From Sipunculus nudus (taxonomy: Eukaryota > Annelida > Sipuncula > Golfingiida > Sipunculidae), in NCBI GenBank assembly GCA_026874595.1, contig CM049311.1:7353676-7417675 (forward strand): 64,000 nt of DNA. Direction: 5' to 3'. Made by a program: the position numbers and the translations under genes. Positions 26,001-38,000 of the stretch are shown piece by piece. Within the stretch, counting starts at the first letter, position 1, and each line of letters starts with the position of its first letter. The notes beneath the pieces are model-generated. The model made no database searches. It was not told the origin of the DNA and worked only from the letters and a program-made list of their open reading frames with translations.

Positions 26001-29000
26001 AGGTGAATTAGTCAATTCACTGCAGAGATATGAGTGATTTTAACCCAAGGCAGATGAACAGATGGACACTGTGCAAACATGGTTACAGGTGGCGCCACCA
26101 TTTTTTGTGTATGTTATAAAGCAATCCAAGGGCTACATTTGTATAAATTTTATTTCCTGATCGGTCAAACGGTTTCCGAGATATGAGGGTTTATGAGTGG
26201 AAACAGACCCACAAATGGACACTGGATAGAGAGGAAAGGTCAGAGGTCAATGCAAATTGGTTAGGCACCAGTTCACATGTGACCCGATGATAGGTGTAAG
26301 TTTGGGAAAAATTGGTCCATTAGTCTCCGAGGAGCTCTCTGGAAACGAACGCCGCGGCAGCGGAGGAACTCGGTCAAAAACATAGTATCCGCAAAACTTC
26401 GTTTTGGCGGATACAAAAATACAGGTGGCTCCACCAGTCTGCAGAAACTAATAAAAACACTTAATGGTCAATATCCATGCAAAAAATCATGGTGATCTCT
26501 GCATTAGTTGTTCAGATACTTCAGTTTTTGTATCAAATTGTCCATTATTCTGAGGGATACTTCGGAGTCCTATAGCTTGAAGGATATGGGTAACAGAGAC
26601 CTAATTTCAAGTTTCCACAGGCACCTTTCATGGGCCTCCTTGCATGACAAGAATGAAGATTCTAGGTCCAGTTGTTGCAATTTGTACCCTGTTGACAGAT
26701 AACCACATCTTTAAAGGTCTCAAAAAAAAGAAAAAAATTCGTAAAAATTTGAAAAAAAAAATAGAGGTGGCACACCCAGTCTGCAGAAACTGATGGAACA
26801 GCTCATGATCAATATGTATGCCGAAAATCATGACCATCAGTGTTGTAGTTATTGAAATACTGCAGTTTTTGTATCAAATTTTCCATTATTCTGGGGGGGG
26901 GGTATTTTGGACCCATACAGCTTAAAGAATATGGGTAACAGAGACCTAATTTCAAGTTTCCATGGAGACTTTTCATGGGTCTCCCTGTGTGTCAAGAATG
27001 AAGATTCCTGGTCCAGTTTTTATGATTTGTGCCCTGTTAACAGATGTTCATATCTTTAAAGGTCTCAAAAATACAGAAAAATTTCGTAAAAAAAAACCGA
27101 ACAAATACAGGTGGTGCCACCAGTCTGCAGAAACTTATGAAACACTCCATGATCAATATCCATGCAAACAATTATGGTTATCTCTGCATTAGTTGTTCAG
27201 ATACTTTAGCTTTTGTATCAAATTTTCCATTATTCTGAGCTGTACTTTGGAGTGCCATAGCTCAAAGGATATGGATAACAGAGACCAAATTTCAGGTTTC
27301 CATGGAGACTTATCATGGGTCTCCCTGTGTGTCAAGAACGAAGATTCTAGGTCCAGTCGTTACGATTTGTACCCTGTTGACAGATAACTACATCCTTAAA
27401 GGTCTCAAAAATGGAGAAAACAATTCGTGAACATTGAAAAATACAGGTGGTGCCACCAGTCTGCACAAACTGATGAAACATCTCATGATCAATATGTATG
27501 CCGAAAATCATGACCATCAGTGTTGTAGTTATTGAAATACTGCAGTTTTTGTATCAAATTTTCCATTATTCTGGGGGGGGGGGGGTATTTTGGACCCATA
27601 CAGCTTAAAGAATATGGGTAACAGAGACCTAATTTCAAGTTTCCATGGAGACTTTTCATGGGTCTCCCTGTGTGTCAAGAATGAAGATTCCTGGTCCAGT
27701 TTTTATGATTTGTGCCCTGTTAACAGATGTTCATATCTTTAAAGGTCTCAAAAATACAGAAAAATTTCGTAAAAAAAACCGAACAAATACAGGTGGTGCC
27801 ACCAGTCTGCAGAAACTTATGAAACACTCCATGATCAATATCCATGCAAACAATTATGGTTATCTCTGCATTAGTTGTTCAGATACTTTAGCTTTTGTAT
27901 CAAATTTTCCATTATTCTGAGCTGTACTTTGGAGTGCCATAGCTCAAAGGATATGGATAACAGAGACCAAATTTCAGGTTTCCATGGAGACTTATCATGG
28001 GTCTCCCTGTGTGTCAAGAACGAAGATTCTAGGTCCAGTCGTTACGATTTGTACCCTGTTGACAGATAACTACATCCTTAAAGGTCTCAAAAATGGAGAA
28101 AACAATTCGTGAACATTGAAAAATACAGGTGGCGCCACCAGTCTGCACAAACTGATGAAACATCTCATGATCAATATGTATGTCGAAAATCATGACCATC
28201 AGTGATGTAGTTAATGAGATATTGAAGTTTTTGTATGAAATTTTTGACTATTCTGGGGGGTAATTTTGGGCCCCATAGCTCAAAGGATATGGGTAACAGA
28301 GACCTAATTTCTGGTTTCCATGGAGACTTTTCATAGGTCTCTCAGTGTGTCGAAAATTCAGATTCTAGGTCCAGTTGTTACGATTTGTGCCACGCTAACA
28401 GATGACAGCATCCTCAAAGGTCTCAAAAATAGAGGAAAAAATCGTAAAAAATCAAACAGTACAGGTGGCGCCACCAGTCTGCAGGAACTGATCGAACATC
28501 TCATGATCAATATGTATGCCAAAAATGAAGACCATCAGTGATGTAGTTATTGAGATATTGAAGTTTTTGTGTGAAATTTTTTACTATTCTGGGGGGTACT
28601 TTGGGGTCCCATAGCTCAAAGGATATGGGTAACAGAGACCTAATTTCTGGTTTCCAAGGAGATCTTTCATGGACCTCTCAGTGTGTCAAGAATTAAGATT
28701 CTAAGTCCAGTCTTTATGATTTGTGCCTTGTTAACAGATGTTCACATTTTTAAAGGTCTCAAAAATAGAGAAAAAAATTCGTAAAAAATCGAAAAATACA
28801 GGTGGCGCCACCAGTCTGCAGGAAGTGATGTAACATCTCATGATCAATATGTATGCCAAAAATCATGACCATCAGTCAAGTAGTTAATGAGATATTGAAG
28901 TTTTTGTATGAAATTTTTGACTTTTCTGGGGGGTAATTTGGGGCCACATAGCTCATAGGATGTGGGTAACAGAGACCTAATTTCTGGTTTCCAAGGAGAT

Positions 29001-32000
29001 TTTTTATGGACCTCTCAGAATCCCAAGTTACAAGGTTCTAGGTCCAGCGGTTACGATTTGTGCCTGGTTAACGGACGGACAGACGGACAGATGGACGACG
29101 GACAAAGAGTGATCGCTATAGCTCAGATGACTATCAGTCAGCTGAGCTAAAAACGTGGTCTGTTAACGAACAGATGGCCAGATGACAGACAAAGGACCAC
29201 AACTATAGCTCAGATGACTTATAGTCAGCTGAGCTTATTATACAACAGAATAATTAACCTGACAAAATATAAGACATATAAGCATACCTTACAAGGTGAT
29301 AAAATCTTATTGCTGCCTCATACATATTGTACATTTTTTATCATATGAGCTGCATGATTTATTCACAGATAGTGATTGATATATTACAGAATTACATCCA
29401 ATGTAATATAATTCTGTTATACTGGGTGGAACTACAACTATAAAATTTGAATGGAATTAGGTAGAGTGACCAAAAACTGACTATTGTTATCTGGAAAGGG
29501 ATGTGTTATATATAAGGTGACAGACAGACAGCCTTGAAAGCTATCTGTTATTTATGACTTTAGGGTTTAGGGCATAAATGCTAGATATTTCAACATTTTG
29601 AGTTTTAAGTAAAAAGTACCATTTGAAGATTTTATTTCCCAAGAAATAAAGACCTTAACATTGACAGAATATGAGAATATAACAATCACATGAGAGTGTA
29701 AATATATTGGATCCCTACATGTCCATGTTTCTCAAATTCGTAGCTCTCCCTTCCACAAATGAAGCAAAGTTTCCTCATGTCATTCTGAGCATCCCATTGG
29801 ACGTCGCGGAGTTCTGAGAAAGTGTCAACAATGATACCAAAGATGATGTTGAGGCCAATAGTCGTGATGAGAATGAAGAAAGCCAGGTGAAAGATTGCAT
29901 GAATTCCGAAGTTCATGAAGTTACGTTCTATTTCTATTGGCTGCATGAACTGTTAAAAATACAGAAATGATATATCATCCTTTCATGTTGCTCATATGTT
30001 AATATATACATGATAAAATTATAGTCAGCATCACTTACTGCATAGAGACTTAAGATACAGTGAAACCTCGTTGTGTCAAACTCGCTTAAGTCCAATATCC
30101 CGCTTATGTCAAAGTTACACACTCAATAGTCCAGTCAACAATAGTTAAACTATTACTAAACCTGCTTGTGTCAAACCTCAGATGTGTTGAAGTTTTCTGT
30201 AGGTCCCTTCAACTTCGACACAACAAGGTTATACTCTATATATATATATTGTAGCTGGCATCCTGAAATGACTTAGGGCTGACAGTTTTACCAATGGTTG
30301 TGACCAGCCTATATGAGGAGGAAACCACTAGTTTACCTGGAGTTAAAGGGCTCAGAGCTAGACTTGACAGTCAAGAGCTGTGTGGTTAAGCAGAATAAAA
30401 GTTTTTAATCTTTTAAACTGCTAGTGTGTTGTTGAGCCACAAAAAAGATAAGAACCCAACAGAACATTACAATATATATACCTATACTAACCATATCAAG
30501 GTATTCACTCTAAAAATCTAAAGTAGAAGTCCTGCCAGGATATAAAGAAAGATATCTCACCTCAAACATTTCACCAATGATGCCGAAGCGCAGAATGGTG
30601 ACCGTACACTCATACAGCGTGGCACAGTAAAATGTTTGTTCTCCGTCTGGGTTGAAACTGCCCCGAAGCAAAGCAAAAGCAACCAGCGAGAAAATGTAGA
30701 TGACAATCACCCCAAGGACCATTACCCACAGCAACGAACGTCCTGCAAAAATCGTGATGATGCAGGAGTTATTCTTCCCAAAACAGGACAAACATAACCT
30801 ATTTATTATGCTAAACTAATCTTATCAAAACTCTACTTAAATGATCTGACTAATATGATGTCGGTATTTATCTAACATAAACAAACACAATAATACAAAA
30901 AACAACATCACCTTACAGACACAATTTTCATGTTTCCCCAAACAAAACACTGACATTACCTTTAATATCAACATGTCAGATTTTGGCATACTTGTAATCT
31001 TGGCAATGCAATACGGCTAACCTTAGTTACACAATGCTGACATTATTTGCCAATACAATACTGTCATGATATTAATAACATAATACTTCGATCAGCTTAC
31101 AAACAGAAAAATGATGGTACAACAATCACTACAATAAAACACTACTACAATCTTATTGTAACTTCTAAAATACTGACATGAACTTATGATAAGAACAAAT
31201 GCTGCGAAAGACACTACAAACATGAGCAATTTAAACATGCATAATACACCCATCTTATGTCTTGTGACCTCTGACCTTATTAAACATGCATGAGTTTTGC
31301 TGAGAATTACACAAATGTGAGAAACTATTTGTTAATATTTATAATGATATTTACAAATATGAAATGTCTGGTGACCTCTGACCTCATTAAATGTGCATGG
31401 ATTTGCAAAAGTCTGTGCAAATGACAGGGGTAGAGGGGGGGGGGCATGACTTCAAATTCTGCCAGACATGATTTTAATGAGCAAATGATTTAAGTTTAGA
31501 AAAAACAAAGTCGTGGAATTTATGTCCCCCTCTTCCGCTGCTTGTTGTCCCCTGCTTGCCCTATCAATATTTTTTAGTTTTTATTGTCCCAAGAAGATGT
31601 ATCCACAGTTCATAGTGGGTGTGTTTTAGTTTTCATTGCCACCTGAAGATGTCTCCACATGTCACAACTTTGTGTTGTGAATTGAGAACCAAAGGGGAAT
31701 TTTTTGTATTGTTTTTGCGCTTCTGACCATAAATTTCCAGACAGACACTCCGAAACCAATCCAAACCAAGGTATGCATGAGAGCAATCACTGGCCTAAAT
31801 TTGAATGTAATCAGATAATATTTAAAAAAGAAACTCAGAAACCAAAACCTGACGAGAAATCACCATGGCCTCCCTCAGACATATGTCAATTACAGCATGA
31901 ATTTTAATATACACACGCCTCCAGAGGTAAAACTCTGGAAAAAATAAACCAACAGGTGCTGGTCCTTTGAAGTCTACAACAAACCCTCAATACTATAGAG

Positions 32001-35000
32001 ACCTCAAACAGCGACAGATCTGAACGAAGTAAATTATACTGGAATTTACATCAAACAATAGATGTGTGCTCTCTAACCAAATTTCTCACGTTAATATCTA
32101 AACGTTATCCTCCATATAAATGTACAATACTCCCTACTTAAATATACATTGCAATAACTAAGTCACAGTTCTCTGGTGACAACCATGAACCAATGTTCTA
32201 CAGCAATTTGACAGATAGATGGACAGATGAACCGATCACGGGTAAATCAATATAGAATATTTCCCTTCATAGACATGTGTATAAATAGGTACAAGTCTTG
32301 ATCCTACCATTTTTGGTGATGGCCTGCATGACTCTCTGCAGCAGTTGATTTGAGTAGATGATGTTGAGTAGATGAAAGGCAAAGAAATAGCCATACACAA
32401 AGGTGCCAGCCACTGAAAACCCAAGGAAACACTGAAAGACACAAAAAAATTCTTGATGTGATTGGTTCAATAAGTATAAAATAATACAATAAATAGTGAA
32501 GGTAAAGGATTTCCACTTTAAAACTTAGAAAAGTATACAGACCAAATAAAAAATGTGGAAATTTGAATAAAATTTGTATCACATACCTCTGCATCTTCTA
32601 AGTCAGTGAAGGTTTGAGTTTCATAAGTGTTACACAGTGTTATATTGTATTATAATTTAAAAGTAAGTACCTACCAAGTAGTAAATTGGCAGGATGCAAA
32701 TCAGGTTTATTTTCAGTGTGCCCTTGTTTTTATGCTCCGTGTTCTTTCTTTTTCCATAGGGTGACCTGAAGGTACAGAAAACCACTGGCCAATTAGGAAG
32801 ACAAGGCACCTTAAAATTAAATGTAACTAGAAACACATGCATGGATCTTAATGCTCAGCTCAATTTTTTCTATAAGGCAGACAATTTGTGGAAGATAGAA
32901 GGTTTGGGATGAAAAGATTAGCTTAAAATTACTGAATGAAAATGTATTAAGCCCTCCAAGCACTCCAGTTAGAAGGGTCTAAGACCAGCACCCGGGGCAA
33001 TCCCCAGGTGTAGAATTTTGATAAAGGCGTAGTCCCAGATGCCACCAAGCCAAGCAGGGAGTTGTTACGGGGGGGGGGGGGGGGGGGGGGCAAGCCAAAG
33101 AAGGAGATGAGGAGAACAGAGAGCAGCAGCAACCACAGGTACAACGCAGAAGCCGGAACATCAATGACAATAGACAAGCACTGGAGCACAGTCCATGCCT
33201 GCCATGAACCCCCTGCTCAGGTATCCTTGGTTGTCAGCGCCAAAATTATCATCAGCTGGCTTAAAATGAATCCACAATCTTTTTAAAGTGGGTAATATGA
33301 CCCAAAAAATCAAAAGGGTTCTTACTTTATAGGTGGGTCAAGTTTGAAATCAATATGTCAATTCAAACTGGAGATTACATCAGAAAGAATTTTTGGGCAG
33401 ATGGCCTGTGACCTTTGACCTTGCAACCCAAAATCAATCAGGTTCTTCCCTATTGACAGGTCAGGTATATGTGCAAGATGGAAGGTATGAGATGTAAAGA
33501 TTGGCTTAAAATCAATCCACAATCTTTTCTAAATAAGTGGGTCCTGTGATCTTGACCTTTGACCACATGACCCGAAAATCAAATTGGTGGGTCATATATA
33601 AATAGAGGAGTTATCATCAAGAAACACCTTTGACGAACGTATGGAAAGAGGGAAAGACTTTCAGTCAGCTGAGGTAAAAGCCCCTGATAAAAACCACACT
33701 GCTCAGATACCCAAAACAACCAAACTTTACACAGCTCCTGGTATGCCCATAGCATCACAAACACAAAACCAAATATTAAGCTATAACAAGCATCACCTGT
33801 GAAGATTATGTAGGCCTATATGATTATTTCAAGTTTCATCTGATTAACTATTTGGAATTTATGTTTACTGCATGTATACTGTTGTTTTTTTAAAGATATA
33901 TTTGATGGAGGTACCTATCTCCCATTTTTGATGCACCAAATTCATACCTTTATGCTATAATTTTTTTTTTTATTCTCTGTGGGATGTGCTAGTCTGGCAC
34001 CTTCCTGTCAGGTGCGAGCACTACTTTGATACAATGAGCTCTATCTAAGGTGTGAAGCCTATTCAGCCATAACTGGTCTGAACTCACTGGATTACCATCG
34101 GATCCTCACAAAAAGACTAACCTTACAGCACTTCAAGTTGTTGCAATGAAAGTTTTCTCTGGTCCCAAAATAATACAACAAGCATGCATGGGTCCAAAAC
34201 AGGCTGGGACAAGCCCAATACCAATGAGCACAGGTTCCTGATATTTACCTATTATTTCAGGACATACTTTTCATGTGTAAGAGTCCATCATGGTTGGTTT
34301 CATATTATGCACTGTCAAAAATACTTTTCTTGAAAGGATTGTATTTCTTTTCAAAAGTAAATTTTTCTGTTGACAAGAAATCCTCAAGTTATGTTTTCTT
34401 GATCAAACGGGCAGCATAGAATACCCATCTAAGTTTTCTTAATGTGGCCAGACTAGCGTCAGTAGTTGCCAGAATATTACTGAGCTGAAATAATGTTTAC
34501 TTGATAAAGATTTTTATAATGCTAGTCCGACTAAAGCTTGAGCTCTATGTAGTTTTTATTTGTGACTGGGTGTCAATCGGGTAAATCCGGAGATTTGTTT
34601 ACGATTCACTGACTCGGGTGATTCCGGAGACATGTTTACAGTGTGTTCGGAACGGAAATGACGACACGCAAACTAGATGGCGCAAACGGGAAGGCGAACG
34701 GCCGCGGGTACAAACTCCCAAGTTTGAGGTTTCAGACCGTATCTTGTGCCTGATTGTGTCCAGCCTTCATTTCGATACTTGCTTAGGATGGTCCACACCT
34801 CTGCTTGTGAACGTAAGGGCTTAGTTATACTCGTTTTATTGTGAAATTGGTTTCTTACAGATTGGTCCGTTCTGTTTAATGTATATCAAGAGCTAAGCCT
34901 CATTAGGCTTATATGTCCCTGTATTCCTGCTCATTCCAGAACAATCTTTTCACAGACAGTATTTCTTTGCTTACTAAACATGTGTTCTGGGAATTTATCT

Positions 35001-38000
35001 GCAGGCATACATATGTTTATTGTTGATCCCAGACATGTAGAGTGTGTCTTTTAAATTCTTAGGTTTATATATATAACGCACGAATGTCCTTGCCAAGTCA
35101 TGAAACGATAATCATAGCGGTATCAGGTTACTTTTTGTATTACTTAATACCACTCTGACAAGCATTTAAGCTGGAGATGGAATGTTGCAATGAAGTATGT
35201 GTGTCATCCATGTTTTACTATGAACTGCCCATGTTAATGGTCCCTGTGATATAAAAAAAGCAGAAAGGAGGTTATGTTCAGAATGTTGTTTGTTAACTGA
35301 AGGAGGTTATGTTCAGAATGATGTTTGTACATTGAAGGAGGTTATGTTCAGAATGATGTTTGTTCATTGAAGGAGGTTTAGTTCAGAATTATGTTTGTTC
35401 ATGAAAGGAGGTTATGTTTAGACTAATGTTTGTTTGATATAAATATATATAATGGGGCAAGCTTTACCAGCAGTATTTGTTTTATCATTTGTTGTTATTT
35501 TTGTGATAGAACACTATCAGTGTGCTAGCTATTTGCCAAGGGGTAGTAGTAAACTCTGTTTTGAAATGAACTACTGATGTTTAGGATTAATGCTGCAATG
35601 GAAAAAAATACAAGTCATAGGCCTAATTTCTCGGTGAAATTTCTATGGTAATTCCTAGCAGTTGGCCGTAGGGATCTGATCAGTTCCTACTCCATGAGCT
35701 TTCTGTTTGGGGTAAATGTATAGTTACAGAGAATTTCCCTTGTTCCGTTTGTAGGTCACTCTGACATGTGTACGTGTGTTGCTTATCCTGGATGTGCATT
35801 ACCCATGGAGGAGCCCAGCATTTAGAACCCGTTACTACGGTTTGTATTTGTAACATCAAACAGTATACTGTAATATTTCTACCAACATGTTAAGTGTGGT
35901 CATTGTTAATTTGCTCATTGTCATGTAAGACCTTTATGTGTAGAATTTAAGTATAATATTTCTGTTTAACTGTCATATGGATACTATAATGGACCTACAT
36001 TTTACTCAAATGGCACCTAATCTGAAACAGTGCACTGTACTAGTATTTCTAACTTTAACTTTGTAATATAAGGGTCCACATGTCTGCTTTAGTTTTACCA
36101 ACACTGTATAAAACTCTTATATACTTATAATTAGAGTCATCTGCACCACAATCAGTGCAACAGTATTCAGCAGATTAAACTCGCTGACGGAACATCAGGC
36201 CTTGAATAGGCAAGGCATTAATGGACGATAATTAATTGACTTAAAGACACTAAATACAAAAGTACTATGTCGTGTTAACAAGGATATTCATTTTTTGAGC
36301 AGCAATGCTCTGGCATTGTTTATTAAAGAATTTTATTTTGTATGTTTTAGGGTTTTCTAGTGCGGGAATAAAACTCTGATACATCCTTGATGGGTTGTCG
36401 TCATTGTCGAACCTGAGTCCTCCCACAGAATGACAAGATATTTATCTTTCCCTATGGAAAATTCCCTCAAACATAATATCCAAGATAATATTTCTTACCA
36501 TAAGACATCTTTTTCTGATAGCAAGAAAAATAATCTTATCAAAAGAAAAAAAATCTTATCATGAGTAAAATTTTCTAAATCTTAACAAGAAATTTTTTCT
36601 TGCCCAGCTCATAGGAATATATTTTTGCCATATTTTTTTCAACAGTCAGGAATAATAGGGGCTGGAGGAAGAAAATTTATCTTTTCAAGAAAATTATTTT
36701 TGGCAGTATGACATTTGATTAATTAAATAATGCTGGTCTTACCTGGTGTTGACCCACAACTCTGGGATTTTGAAGCGATTTGACAAGAAGAATGAGAAAC
36801 ATATGCCGAAAGACAGGATGTTATGTAGTCCTCCCATACCGTACAACACATACTTGTACCACTCCTCTGTCACAGGCACTGGACTACAAGAAAACAAATA
36901 TAATACAAAGAGATATTTATATAATTGGCTAATGCTGCCTATCAGTTAATCCTATAGTGTCAAGTATCAAAGTAATCATAAACATGAATTACTGCATAAA
37001 AAGAAATATGAAAAAGATTATATCATTTATACTGTAAAGTTCCCAATACGCGTATTACATTAGGATAAGATCATAAACAAATTGGGGAAATTTGTATGGA
37101 GTCGCCTGCCTCATATATTTCGGGCATCACCATGAATCTAATCCAGAGTGTCATTAAAAATGACTGAGAGGGAGTAAAAATTGAGACAGCTTCAGATTCT
37201 CTTAAATTTACTGTATTTTTTTTTACAAATACCAATCTAATTTCTATATAAAAGGTTCATCCACCATTTTGTATCAAAGTTTGATATGTGTGCAAGTTAA
37301 ATTTTCCTTTCAGCTTGGTTAAGCTAGATGGACTTAAAATTCTGTTCCATTCTGGATGCTTCATCATATATCTTTATACAAACAACATTGTGCCTTCTTT
37401 GAGAGACTCTCTCAATGGACTTATCTTTACTTGTATTGTGAATGGACTTGGTTGTCTTATATTATATTATGTCTGAGGGGCAATTTTGACCCCTTCCATA
37501 CCTAGTTAAATCATATATAATTTCATAAGTTAAAACTTTCTAAAAAGTTTTCATGTTGAAAAAATTAAGGAACCAATAAATCTTTATGGCCCTTTGGGCA
37601 ATTCATCACTTTCTGTGTTCCCAACTTCTACATGTTAGTGGTGTGTGTGTCATATAAAGGATTGCAGGTGTCACCACCAGTCGTTGTTAGGCACCAGTTC
37701 ACATGTGACCCAATAATTATGCTAGGATTCTGAAAGATAGGACCAAGGGTCTCAGAGGAGTTTCCAGAAATTATAGCACAAAATTGTTTTGGTGGCTACA
37801 ATTAGCATTTTATGCATGACTAAAGATGACCAGGACCAACCTGTGTATCTCTGGTGGCAACGTTGTGTTTTCTAAAACATCTGTAACACCCAATGCTCCT
37901 GGAGCTTTCCATGTTGCCAGCATGATAATGTTGATCACCAGACTCAGAAATATGGCACCGTTATTCCACAGAGGCCTAGAAAAAAAGAGAGTGATGGGTC

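Noticed and set aside
26508-29150. Series of 60-90 codon frames starting MFRYFSF or METFHGS
   Set aside because: They recur with the 330-bp unit period and vary by frameshift and stop; they are shadows of a tandem repeat.
32947-33220. Hydrophobic minus-strand frame (TVLQCLSIVIDVPASALYLW and following) as an extra transmembrane exon of the channel
   Set aside because: No acceptor puts it in phase with exon 11 (phase 2), it runs into a 22-C homopolymer with no convincing donor, and exons 11 and 12 already join in phase with RyR-like S2-S3 spacing.
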